Shown piece by piece: positions 18,165-27,400 of a stretch of 33,453 nucleotides of DNA (within the stretch, counting starts at the first letter, position 1; the number at the start of each line of letters is the position of its first letter). The notes below the pieces were generated by a model. It was not told the DNA's origin, searched no databases, and worked only from the letters and a program-made list of their open reading frames with translations. Made by a program: the position numbers and the translations under genes. This DNA comes from Tardiphaga sp. (GTDB lineage: Bacteria; Pseudomonadota; Alphaproteobacteria; Rhizobiales; Xanthobacteraceae): positions 1 through 33,453 of the forward strand of contig JASBVG010000081.1 in the NCBI GenBank assembly GCA_030147505.1, given 5' to 3'.

Positions 18165-18983
18165 TTACTTCGCAGCCGGATTGGCCGGAGCTGGAGTTGC
18201 CGGTGCCGCAGCGCCGCCCTGGGTTGCTTCCAGCTTCTTGCGGGCTTCCTCAGCGCGCTTCTGCAGCTCTTCCTGCAGCTTCTTCTGGGTTTCCTCGAAC
18301 ACCTTCGGGTCGGTCGGCGGGCCGTCATAGGCCTTGGCGAATTCGGCCAGCGGCAGCGGCAGCGTCAGCGGAGCGCCGTTGGAGTTGATCGCCTGCACGA
18401 TCAGGTTCTGGCCCTTCTTGAGGTTGGCCAGCAGTTCCGGAGTGACTTCGTAATCCGACATACAGCCGTTCTGGAAGCAGATCACATAGGGGCTCTGCGC
18501 CGGGGCGTTGTTGTCGACGATCACGCGGGTTCCGTGCACGAGCTGCATGCCAAGCGGCAGCGTCACGCGCAGGATCTTCTTCGGCTCGCCTTCCGGTTCG
18601 ATGATCACGGCGGCGATGACGGGCTGCCCCGACTCGATGCGGCCGTCCTTACCGGTGAAGCAGACCTGCTTGGCATTGGCGTCCTGGCCCTTGAGGCAGA
18701 ACTTGGTCCACGGCGCGTAAATCAGCTGAACCTGCTGCTGCTCGCCCTGCGGCTGCTGCGGCGCGGCCTGCTGGGCCGGCGCGGCGGGGGCAGCCTTGGG
18801 AGCGGCCTTCGGGGCAGCCTTGGGGGCCGGGGCGGCCTTCGGCGGAGCCGCCGGGGCGCCCGGAGCCGGTGCCTGAGCGAACGCGTCCGAACCGATCACG
18901 CCTGCGGTCAGGGCCGTCGCCGCCAGTAGCGCGAAGCCTCGTCCGCGCGGCAACACCGACGCAGCCAAGAGACGGAAATTCAT
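18165..18983 (-). CDS. Invasion-associated locus B (IalB) family protein
   Basis: Exported or envelope protein of the IalB family, named from Bartonella where IalB affects erythrocyte entry; its role in free-living relatives is unknown. The 272-residue product starts at the ATG at 18983 behind an AAAGGG motif. A signal peptide likely ends after DAFAQA. A low-complexity linker of Ala, Pro and Lys (residues about 40-85, with repeated KAAP units, then Gln-rich) follows. The IalB domain (about 85-225) has four cysteines (in KFCLKG, QVCFTG, VICFQ, NGCMSD) that probably form disulfides. A charged helix rich in Glu, Lys and Arg ends the protein. The 248 bases between it and the divergent solute-binding gene hold no clear regulatory element beyond a six-base hairpin at 19,053-19,068. 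Confidence 0.88.
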   Translation of the reverse strand: MNFRLLAASVLPRGRGFALLAATALTAGVIGSDAFAQAPAPGAPAAPPKAAPAPKAAPKAAPKAAPAAPAQQAAPQQPQGEQQQVQLIYAPWTKFCLKGQDANAKQVCFTGKDGRIESGQPVIAAVIIEPEGEPKKILRVTLPLGMQLVHGTRVIVDNNAPAQSPYVICFQNGCMSDYEVTPELLANLKKGQNLIVQAINSNGAPLTLPLPLAEFAKAYDGPPTDPKVFEETQKKLQEELQKRAEEARKKLEATQGGAAAPATPAPANPAAK

Positions 18984-19231
18984 TGCGGAAAACCCTTTCT
19001 GAACGGAAGCGCTCATATCCCTGAGGCGGCGCTGACATAACCCGTGAACTGTCACCCGTTGGCGGGTGTCTCGCTGCCGAATACGGCCGTTACGTGACAG
19101 GCCCCGCCGCCCTCGTCAATTGCCCGCTCTCAATACAGCGGCGGGCGAAAAGATCAATGGCAACAGGCGGATTTGATGCATGGCACACATGACTACACTT
19201 GGCGATGACACAGCCGTGCTAGGTTTCCGGG

Positions 19232-21091
19232 GTGATTTTGACCGAATCAAATCTCACCGATCGGCTGCGGGTTAGGCTGCTGCACGGCCTGCTGGCAGGC
19301 GCTGTTGCGCTCGCCGCTATCACCGATCGCGCAGCCGCCGACGCGGTGCCGCGCCATGCCATCGCCATGCACGGCCAGCCGGCGCTGCCGCCCGATTTTA
19401 AGCATATGCCTTATGTCAATCCGGATGCACCCAAGGGCGGCCGGATCGTCTGGGGCGTGCTGGGGACGTTCGACAGCCTCAATCCGCTGATCGTGCGCGG
19501 TATCGCCGTGCAGCAGATGCGCGGCTATGTCATGGAAAGCCTGCTCGCCCGCGGCCAGGACGAGCCGTTCACGCTCTACGGCCTGCTCGCCGAAAGCGTC
19601 GAGACCGACGACGACCGCAGCTATGTCACCTTCCGCATCAATCCGAAAGCACGGTTCTCTGACGGCAAGCCGGTCACTGCCGAGGACGTCCTGTTCTCGT
19701 GGCAACTCCTGAAAGAGCGTGGCCGCCCGCATTTCCGCCAGTACTTTGGCAAAGTCACCAAGGCCGAGTTGCTGGACCCGCTCACGATCCGCTTCGACAT
19801 CAGGGAAGCCGATGACCGCGAATTGCCGCTGATCCTCGGCCTGATGCCGATCCTGCCGAAACACGCCATCAATCCCGACACTTTCGAAGACACGACCATG
19901 GCGCCGCCGCTCGGCTCGGGGCCGTACACGGTCGCCCATGTCCGGCCCGGCGCCAGCGTTACCATGACCCGCAATCCCGACTATTGGGGCCGCGATCTGC
20001 CGGTCAATCACGGGATGTGGAATTTCGATGAAGTGCGCATCGACTACTATCGCGAAGCCAACGGCATGTATGAGGCCTTCACCCGCGGCCTCTATGATTT
20101 CCGGGTCGAGAACGAACCGCTGCGCTGGCACGAGGGCTATGATTTTGCCGCGGTGAAATCCGGCAATGTGATCCGCGACACGATCAAGACCGGACTGCCG
20201 AAGCCGTCCGAGTTTTTGGTATTCAACACCCGCCGACCGGTGTTTGCCGACATCCGCATCCGCCGTGCAATGACGTTGCTGTTCGATTTCGAATGGATCA
20301 ATCGCAACTACTTTTTCGATCTCTATGCGCGCTCGGGCGGCATATTCGCAGGCTCAGAACTTTCCGCCTATGGCCGCCCGGCCGATCGCCGCGAGCGTGA
20401 GTTGCTGAAGCCGTATGCGGCGCAGATTCCTGCGGACATCATGGATGGCAGCTATCGCCTCCCCGTCAGCGACGGCTCCGGCCGCGACCGTCCGGCGCTG
20501 CGCACGGCGCTCGCGCTGCTGAAGGACGCCGGCTACCGGCTTGACAACAACGTGCTGCGCAAGACGTCGGACAACACGCCTCTCAGCTTTGAAATCCTCG
20601 TCACCACCCGCGACCAGGAACGTATCGCCCTCACTTACGCCCGCGATTTGAAGCGTGCCGGGATCACGGCCACGATCCGCGCCGTGGACGGCGTGCAATT
20701 CGACCAGCGCCGCATCAACTACGAATTCGACATGCTGCCGAACCGCTGGGACAACTCGCTCTCGCCCGGCAACGAGCAGGCGTTCTACTGGGGCTCCGAG
20801 GCCGCCGATGTGCCGGGCACCCGGAATTACATGGGAGCCAAGGACCCGGCCATCGACGCGATGATTGCCGCCATGCTGCAAGCCCGCGAGCGCCCCGATT
20901 TCGTCGCCGCCGTCCACGCGCTCGACCGCGCATGGATGTCCGGGGCTTACGCAATCCCTTTGTACAATGTGCGCGAACAATGGCTCGCGCGATGGAATCG
21001 GATAGAACGGCCTCAGGCTACCTCGCTCGTCGGCATCCTGCCGGAAACCTGGTGGGCCAGACCGCCGCCTGCTCCGCCCGACCGGAAGTGA
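19232..21091 (+). CDS. Extracellular solute-binding protein, family 5 (YejA-like)
   Basis: Periplasmic binding protein of the oligopeptide/microcin C (YejA, OppA) class. The 619-residue product starts at the GTG at 19232, with a hydrophobic signal segment near 15-32 and probable cleavage around AAADAV. Family marks are YVNPDAPKGGRIVWG, FDSLNPLIVRG, RFSDGKPVTAEDVLFSW, LGSGPYTVAHVRPG, RNPDYWGRDLPVN and EFLVFNTRRPVFADIRIRRA. This is the long YejA form, with the PDAPKGG start typical of that branch. No permease or ATPase genes are adjacent, so it must work with a transporter encoded elsewhere or be an orphan. The next gene starts four bases after its stop, so the two are very probably co-expressed. 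Confidence 0.92.
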   Translation: MILTESNLTDRLRVRLLHGLLAGAVALAAITDRAAADAVPRHAIAMHGQPALPPDFKHMPYVNPDAPKGGRIVWGVLGTFDSLNPLIVRGIAVQQMRGYVMESLLARGQDEPFTLYGLLAESVETDDDRSYVTFRINPKARFSDGKPVTAEDVLFSWQLLKERGRPHFRQYFGKVTKAELLDPLTIRFDIREADDRELPLILGLMPILPKHAINPDTFEDTTMAPPLGSGPYTVAHVRPGASVTMTRNPDYWGRDLPVNHGMWNFDEVRIDYYREANGMYEAFTRGLYDFRVENEPLRWHEGYDFAAVKSGNVIRDTIKTGLPKPSEFLVFNTRRPVFADIRIRRAMTLLFDFEWINRNYFFDLYARSGGIFAGSELSAYGRPADRRERELLKPYAAQIPADIMDGSYRLPVSDGSGRDRPALRTALALLKDAGYRLDNNVLRKTSDNTPLSFEILVTTRDQERIALTYARDLKRAGITATIRAVDGVQFDQRRINYEFDMLPNRWDNSLSPGNEQAFYWGSEAADVPGTRNYMGAKDPAIDAMIAAMLQARERPDFVAAVHALDRAWMSGAYAIPLYNVREQWLARWNRIERPQATSLVGILPETWWARPPPAPPDRK

Positions 21092-21095
21092 TCCC

Positions 21096-22598
21096 GTGAC
21101 CTCAGCTAGCACCTCGCCGACCCTCGATGGATTGTTCCGCCGCTCGCTGCTCCGGCAGCCGCAAGCGCTGGCTCTGGTCGACCCCGCCGACAAGATGCGC
21201 ATCACGCAGACGCCGCAACAGCGCCTCACCTTCGCCGCAGCAGATCGTGAGATAAATGCCCTGACAGCGCATTTTATCGACATGGGCCTGCCGCCCGGCT
21301 CGGTCATCGCCTTACAGCTTCCAAACACTGTGGAATTCGTCCTGACACTGCTCGCCGCGCACCGCGCGGGGCTGGTTGCCGCACTGTTGCCGCAACTCTG
21401 GCGGCAGCACGATCTCACCACCGCACTGAACCGCACCGGCGCCCGCGCCATCATCACGTCGAGCCGGATCGATGGCGTCAGCCACGCCGATCTGATCATG
21501 AATGCCGCCGCCGAAGCGTTTTCGATCCGTTACGTCGGCGGCTTCGGCAACGATCTGCCGGAAGGCATGATCCCGCTCGATCATGTGCTGGCCGGCCCCT
21601 TCATAGAGCCGCTACCGCCGACGCCGGATGCGCGCAGCGCCGCCATCATCACCTTCGACATCACTACCGACGGTTTTCGCGCGGTGCCGCGGACGCATCT
21701 CAATCTGATTTCCGGCGGCCTTGCCGTGTTCCTCGAAAGCGGCATACCGCAAGGCGCCAGCATGATGTCGGCGTTGATGCCGACATCCTTCGGCCATCTC
21801 GCCTCGTCGCTCGTGACCTGGCTGCTCTCCGGCGGCGTGCTGTCGCTCCACCATCCGTTCGACAGCGCCGTGCTGGAGCGCGAAATCATCGATGGCGGCT
21901 GCGATGTCCTGCTCGCTCCGGCCCCCTTTGCCCAGCGCCTCGCCGAGGATGGCCTGCTCGATCGCGCGCCGATGCTCAAACACGTGGTCGGTCTTTGGCG
22001 CACTCCCGAGCAGGTGGAAAGCTCCGCCGCCTGGCCGGCCATGCAAGCCGATTTCACCGATGTCTATCTGTTCGGCGACGCCGGCCTGTTCGGCGCCATC
22101 CGCTCCACCGATGGGCTGCCTGCCACCATCCTGCCCGGTCCGCATGGCGCACCGCGTGCAACTACGGGCAACGCCATTGCCGGCGAGACGCTGCTGACGC
22201 CGCGCGGCACTCTCGGCCTGCGCGGCCCGATGGTGCCCGTACTTGCCTATACGGCGCAGGCCGATGCCAGCAACGGGCTGATCCCCGCCAAGCCGCTCGA
22301 CTATGTGGACACCGGCTATCAGGCCCGCCTCGACCGGGCGACCGGCGCATTGCACATCACGGCACCTCCCTCAGGCGTGATGTCCGTTGGCGGCTATCGC
22401 TTCCTATCTCAGGACCTCGGCGAATGGGCCAAGCGGCTCGGCGACAATGCCATGCTGACGGCACTTCCGGATCGCCTCAGCGGCTACCGCCTCGCCGGCC
22501 GCGCCAGTGACAACGGTCGCGCCCGCGAAGCGCTGACAGAGCTCGGGCTGAATCCCCTCATGGTCGAAGCGTTTCGGGATCGGGCGGCGGCAGAGTAA
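21096..22598 (+). CDS. Degenerate adenylate-forming (acyl-CoA synthetase-like) protein
   Basis: A 500-residue member of the ANL superfamily, which normally activates carboxylates as acyl-adenylates. The N-terminal fold is clear, with LTFAAADREINALTAHF and VIALQLPNTVEFVLTLLAAHRAGLVAALLP. The core motifs are altered. The AMP-binding P-loop, usually TSGTTGxPK, reads TFDITTDGFRAVPR (186-199) and lacks the lysine. The A7 motif TGD reads TGY (406-408). The C-terminal catalytic lysine region (PKTxxGK) is not recognisable. Activity as a standard ligase is doubtful. The GTG at 21096 follows the solute-binding gene by four bases. It may be a repurposed binding or carrier-loading protein. The substrate is unknown. 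Confidence 0.8.
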   Translation: MTSASTSPTLDGLFRRSLLRQPQALALVDPADKMRITQTPQQRLTFAAADREINALTAHFIDMGLPPGSVIALQLPNTVEFVLTLLAAHRAGLVAALLPQLWRQHDLTTALNRTGARAIITSSRIDGVSHADLIMNAAAEAFSIRYVGGFGNDLPEGMIPLDHVLAGPFIEPLPPTPDARSAAIITFDITTDGFRAVPRTHLNLISGGLAVFLESGIPQGASMMSALMPTSFGHLASSLVTWLLSGGVLSLHHPFDSAVLEREIIDGGCDVLLAPAPFAQRLAEDGLLDRAPMLKHVVGLWRTPEQVESSAAWPAMQADFTDVYLFGDAGLFGAIRSTDGLPATILPGPHGAPRATTGNAIAGETLLTPRGTLGLRGPMVPVLAYTAQADASNGLIPAKPLDYVDTGYQARLDRATGALHITAPPSGVMSVGGYRFLSQDLGEWAKRLGDNAMLTALPDRLSGYRLAGRASDNGRAREALTELGLNPLMVEAFRDRAAAE

Positions 22599-22730
22599 TC
22601 CGCTCAGCAAGATACAGCGCAGCACAACGAAAACGCCAACAATCTCAGGGTGTTTTCTGCCTTTCCTATTGACTACGCATTAACGACATCGCGCTAGCGT
22701 GACCTTACTTATTTCCTCGGGGTCTCGCGC

Positions 22731-23969
22731 ATGTCCGATCAGGCGACCATCGTTGCCATCTCCAGTCAGCAGCCTGCGCCCTTCGCGACCGCCCTCGCCG
22801 ACAGTAATATTTTTCCCGTGGTCGATGCGAACTGGAGCACTGCGCTCGAAGCAATTGCACAGGTACAGCCTGCCGCAGTGGTGGTATCCGCATCATCGGC
22901 CGAGCTTCCAGCCTTTGAACAACTTGCCGCGAAGCTTGGTACGCGCCAGCCATACATCCCGCTGATCGCCATCGATCCGGTGTCGGAATTGCCAGGTCAC
23001 GCCATCCCCCTCATCGGCGATCGCGGCCAGTTTCACCGCCTCAGTGCCCGACTGCGGAATGCGCTGCGCGTCCGCGCCCTGCATGCCACGGTGCTCCGTC
23101 GCCTCACTGCCGAAAACCTGCATCGCTTCACCACCAACGCGCCGGACCCGCTCGACGATGCCACGGTGATGCTCATTGGCCGCGGCGGCAGCCATCCGGC
23201 TTTGTCTGTAGCATTCGGCGAACGCGTCAGCGTGGTCGGCGCACTCAGCGTCGAAGCTGCCGCCAAGCATCTCAACGCCAGAGATCTCGACGGGATCGTC
23301 ATCGGCGATGGATTTACGCCGCGCGTTGTCGATGCGTTTCTGACAGTGCTTGCGGAGGATCCACGCTTTCGCAGCCTGCCGGTGATCGTCACCACCTCCG
23401 GCCTTGCGCACGTTTACGATCTCGCCAATCTCGAAACCATCGCAGGCGATGCGGACCTGGTCACGCAGTTGACCTTCCCGCTGGTGCGCCAGCGTGCTTT
23501 CGAGGCGCGACTGAACCGGACATTGCGCTCGATCGAATCCGACGGCCTGATCGATGCGACGACCGGGCTGCTCACTCCGGAGGCGTTCGATCGCGATCTT
23601 GCCACCGCCGTCTATCACACCCAGACCCGCGGCGGCGGCCTCTCCGCGGCGCGCTTCTCTTTCAAGGACATCTCGCTGCGCGCCCAGCGCGACGCGGCAC
23701 GGATCATCAGCCGGCTGATGCGCAAGATCGATTTCGGCATGCTCTGCGCAGACGGCTCGATCGTGGTGGTGTTCGCCGAGACCGATCCACGCAACGCTCA
23801 CATGATCGCACGACGCCTCTCTGCCGTCATGAAACACACGATGCACGGTCCGAAACGCGACGCCCGCAATGACCCGCGGGTGAAGGTGACCGGCATGACG
23901 CCAGATGACTCCGCAAAATCGTTGCTGATGCGATTGCAGGATGCAACGGCCCAACGCGCGGCATCCTAG
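22731..23969 (+). CDS. Receiver-like protein with a degenerate GGDEF domain
   Basis: A 412-residue cytoplasmic protein with no signal peptide or membrane helix. Residues 1-115 and 143-260 each look like receiver-type alpha/beta folds (VVVSASSAELP and IPLIAID in the first; DLDGIVIGDGF and SLPVIVTTS in the second), but without a clear phospho-acceptor pocket. Residues about 270-410 resemble a GGDEF domain: DATTGLLTPEAFDRDL matches its usual start. At the active site, where GG(D/E)EF is expected, it reads CADGSIVVVFAET (339-351). Cyclic-di-GMP synthesis is therefore unlikely, and a scaffold or nucleotide-sensing role is possible. The ATG at 22731 follows a GGGG motif. It stands alone, 132 bases after the adenylate-forming gene. 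Function unknown. Confidence 0.7.
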   Translation: MSDQATIVAISSQQPAPFATALADSNIFPVVDANWSTALEAIAQVQPAAVVVSASSAELPAFEQLAAKLGTRQPYIPLIAIDPVSELPGHAIPLIGDRGQFHRLSARLRNALRVRALHATVLRRLTAENLHRFTTNAPDPLDDATVMLIGRGGSHPALSVAFGERVSVVGALSVEAAAKHLNARDLDGIVIGDGFTPRVVDAFLTVLAEDPRFRSLPVIVTTSGLAHVYDLANLETIAGDADLVTQLTFPLVRQRAFEARLNRTLRSIESDGLIDATTGLLTPEAFDRDLATAVYHTQTRGGGLSAARFSFKDISLRAQRDAARIISRLMRKIDFGMLCADGSIVVVFAETDPRNAHMIARRLSAVMKHTMHGPKRDARNDPRVKVTGMTPDDSAKSLLMRLQDATAQRAAS

Positions 23970-24040
23970 GATATCCCGAAGAGGTCGGAACGAAGCACAT
24001 ATCGCTGCATTGTAAAGCACCTACAATGGAGACAACGATA

Positions 24041-24436
24041 ATGAAAAAGCTTGCACTCATCACCGCTTCGTTCGCAATTCTCGCCACGCCCGTTCTCGCT
24101 CAGACGGCAACAACCACAGGTGCGGCACCCGCGGAAGCCAAGTTCTCGACAGTCTCCAAGGAGGAGATGTTTTCGTCCAAGCTGAAGGGACTGAACATCA
24201 CAAACCAGAAGGACGAAACGATTGGCGAGATCAACGATCTGGCGATCAAGAACAACCAGGTTGACGCGCTGATCCTGTCGGTCGGCGGCTTCCTGGGCAT
24301 GGGCGAACACTATGTTGCGGTATCGCCGTCCTCGGTGAAAGTCACCTATGACAACAAGAACAACAAGTGGTTGGCCTCGATGAACACCACAAAGGAAGCC
24401 TTGAAGGCTGCCCCAGAGTTCAAATATCCGAAGTAA
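24041..24436 (+). CDS. Secreted PRC-barrel domain protein
   Basis: A 131-residue small protein with a clear signal peptide (KKLALITASFAILATPVLAQ) and one PRC-barrel domain (about 45-115): GLNITNQKDETIGEINDLAI, VDALILSVGGFLGMGEHYVA and a basic end. PRC-barrel proteins in alphaproteobacteria are common, often stress-related, and mostly uncharacterised. The ATG at 24041 is chosen over an in-frame ATG at 24026 because it follows GGAG by nine bases and starts the signal peptide. It is convergent with mfd and is the last gene whose sequence clearly belongs with the left-hand block. Confidence 0.88.
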   Translation: MKKLALITASFAILATPVLAQTATTTGAAPAEAKFSTVSKEEMFSSKLKGLNITNQKDETIGEINDLAIKNNQVDALILSVGGFLGMGEHYVAVSPSSVKVTYDNKNNKWLASMNTTKEALKAAPEFKYPK

Positions 24437-24458
24437 TCGTACTTTTGTGGCGCCAATC

Positions 24459-24488
24459 GCGGCCGGCGGCAGTCCTGCCGACGGCCGC
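24459..24488. terminator. Hairpin between convergent PRC-barrel gene and mfd
   Basis: A 13-base stem with one mismatch (24459-24471 with 24476-24488) and a four-base loop lies in the 57 bases between the two stop codons. It is very GC-rich and has no T run, so it is a likely but not classical bidirectional terminator. Confidence 0.6.
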
Positions 24489-24493
24489 GTGCG

Positions 24494-27400
24494 TTATGCG
24501 GCTTTCTTGTTTTCCGCGAGATTGGCGAGATCGCGGAGGATATCGGTAGCGCCTTCGAGACGATTCTCAGGTGTGTCCCAATCCTGGAGGAACACCACCT
24601 TCATATCCGGGCGAACCTTGGCGGCATTCCCGTAGCGACGGATGAACGCCACCAGCTTCTCCGGCTCCGCAAAGCTGTTGTCACGGAACACCAGCGACAT
24701 GCCCTTCGGACCGGCATCGACTTTCTCGATATTGGCGCGGCGGCAATAGGCCTTGATGGCCGCGATCTTGAAGAGATAACGCACCTCGTCCGGCAGCACG
24801 CCGAAGCGATCACGCAATTCAGCCGCGAAGCTCTCGATCTCATCGTCGGTGTCGAGATCGGCGAGCCGGCGATAGAGCGACAGACGCACCGACAGATCGG
24901 CGACGAAATCGTCGGGGATCAACACCGGCATGCCGATGGTGATGGTCGGCGACCAACGATCAGCGATCGGCTCGGAGATACCGGATTTGAGCGCGAGGAT
25001 CGCCTCCTCCAGCATCGACTGGTAGAGTTCGAAGCCGACCTCCTTGATATGGCCGGACTGCTCGTCGCCCAGCAGATTGCCGGCGCCGCGGATGTCGAGA
25101 TCGTGGCTGGCGATCTGGAAACCGGCGCCGAGCGTGTCGATATTCTGCAGAATATGGAGCCGTTTCTCCGCCGTCTCGGTCAGTCCGCGCTCGCCAGTCG
25201 TCAGATAGGCATAGGCGCGCGTCTTGGCGCGCCCGACCCGTCCGCGGAGCTGATAGAGCTGCGCGAGCCCGAAGCGGTCGGCGCGGTTGATGATGAGCGT
25301 GTTGGCCGACGGGATGTCGAGCCCGCTCTCGATGATGGTTGTCGAAACGAGGATGTCGAATTTCTTGTCGTAGAAGGCGGACATGCGCTCCTCGACTTCG
25401 CTCGGTGCCATCTGGCCATGGGCCACGACATAGGAGACCTCGGGCACCTCCTTGCGCAGATAGTCCTCGATGTCGGGCAGGTCCTTGATCCGTGGGGTGA
25501 CGAGGAAGCTCTGCCCGCCGCGATAATGTTCACGCAGCAGCGCCTCGCGGATCACGACGCCGTCCCAGGGCGCGACATAGGTGCGTACCGCCAGCCGGTC
25601 GACCGGCGGGGTCTGGATCACGCTCAGCTCGCGCAGCCCCGACATCGCCATCTGCAAGGTGCGCGGGATCGGCGTCGCGGTCAGCGTCAGCATATGGACG
25701 TCGGTCTTGAGCGCCTTCAGCCGCTCCTTATGGGTGACGCCGAAACGCTGCTCCTCATCGACGATGACCAGGCCCAGCCGCTTGAACTCGATGCCCTTGG
25801 CAAGCAGCGCATGCGTGCCGATGACGATGTCGATCGATCCGTCGGCCAGCCCTGCCTTCACCTTCCGGGATTCCCCGGCCGTTACCAGCCGGGAGAGATG
25901 GCCGATATTGACCGGCGTGCCGTGAAAGCGCTCGCGAAAATTCTGGTAATGCTGGCGCGCGAGCAGCGTGGTCGGCCCGATCAGCGCGACCTGCATGCCG
26001 CCCATTGCCGCGATGAAGGCGGCGCGCAGGGCGACCTCGGTCTTGCCGAAGCCGACATCGCCGCACACCAGCCGGTCCATCGGCTTGCCTGCCGCCAGAT
26101 CCTCGATCACGTCCGCGATCGCACGGTCCTGATCCTCGGTCTCCTGATAGGGGAAGCGGTCGACGAATTCATTATAGCCGCTCTCCGGCTCCACTGCCTC
26201 GGCAGGGCGCAGCGCACGTTCGGCGGCCGTCTTGATCAGCTCGCCCGCGATCTCGCGGATCCGCTCCTTCATCCGCGCCTTGCGGGTCTGCCAGCCGACC
26301 CCGCCCAGCTTGTCGAGCTGGACGTTCTCGCTCTCCGCGCCGTACCGGCTCAGCACGTCGATATTCTCGACCGGGACATAGAGCTTGTCGCCGCCGGCAT
26401 AGCTGAGCGCGACGCAGTCGTGCGGCGCCTTGGCGACCGGGATCGAGGTCAGCCCCTCATAGCGGCCGATACCATGATCCATATGGACGACGAGATCGCC
26501 CGGCGTGAGGGTGGCCAGCTCGGCCAGGAAGGCATCGGCCGATTTCTTGCGCTTCTGCCGCCGTACCAGCCGATCGCCGAGCATGTCCTGCTCGGTGAGC
26601 AGGGCGATATCGCCGCTGCTGAAACCATGATCGAGCGGAAGGACGGCGAGCGCCACTTTCGAAACACCGCCGCCGAGCGACTTGCCCGCCACGGGCAGGG
26701 TGACGGCAGCCTGCCAGCCGTCCACCATCTCCGTCAGGCCGAGCCCATGTTCCTTCAACAATCCCGCGAAACGCTCGCGGGACCCGGTTGAATAGCTGGC
26801 CAGCACGACCCGTTTCCCGGCCTTGCCCAGCGCTTCGACATGCTCGACCACGGCGTCATAGATGTTGACGCCCTGCGTCCGTTCGGGCGCGAAATCGCGC
26901 GCGCTGTCGACGCCCAGGTCGATTACCCGCGCGCTCTCCGGTTCCGCGAAGGGGGTGGCGAGATGGATCGGCCGGTCGGCGATCGCCTCGCCCCACTGCT
27001 CGGCACTCAGATAGAGCTCGCCCGGCTCCAGCGGGCGATAGCTGCCCGGATCGGTGCTCCGCGCACGGACCCGGTTGGCATGATAGTCTGCGATCGCTTC
27101 GAAGCGCTGCTCGGCTGCCTTGACCGTTCCTGCCTCGCGCAGGATCAGGTCGTCGGTCGAGAGATGGTCGAACAATGTCGCCAGCCGCTCCTCGAACAGT
27201 GGCAGCCAATGGTCCATGCCGGCCAGACGCCGCCCATCCGATACCGCCTGGTAGATCGGGTCGCTGGTCGCTGCCGCGCCGAACCGCTCACGATAGCGGC
27301 CGCGGAAGCGCTTGATCGTCTCCTCGTCGAGCAGCGCCTCGGCGGCGGGCAGGAGGGTGAAGCCGTCGATCGGGCCGATCGTGCGCTGGTCGGTGGCATC

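Noticed and set aside
20354..21499. Minus-strand open frame opposite the solute-binding and adenylate-forming genes
   Set aside because: Covers parts of two real genes and their junction; low-complexity Arg/Ser/Ala composition typical of shadows.
22669..22697. Possible promoter with TTGACT upstream of the GGDEF-like gene
   Set aside because: The -35-like hexamer is good, but no acceptable -10 element lies at the right distance.
25049..26791. 580-codon plus-strand open frame opposite mfd
   Set aside because: Antisense shadow of a GC-rich helicase gene; composition is Arg/Asp/Leu/Gln-rich with no domain, and mfd motifs account for the DNA.
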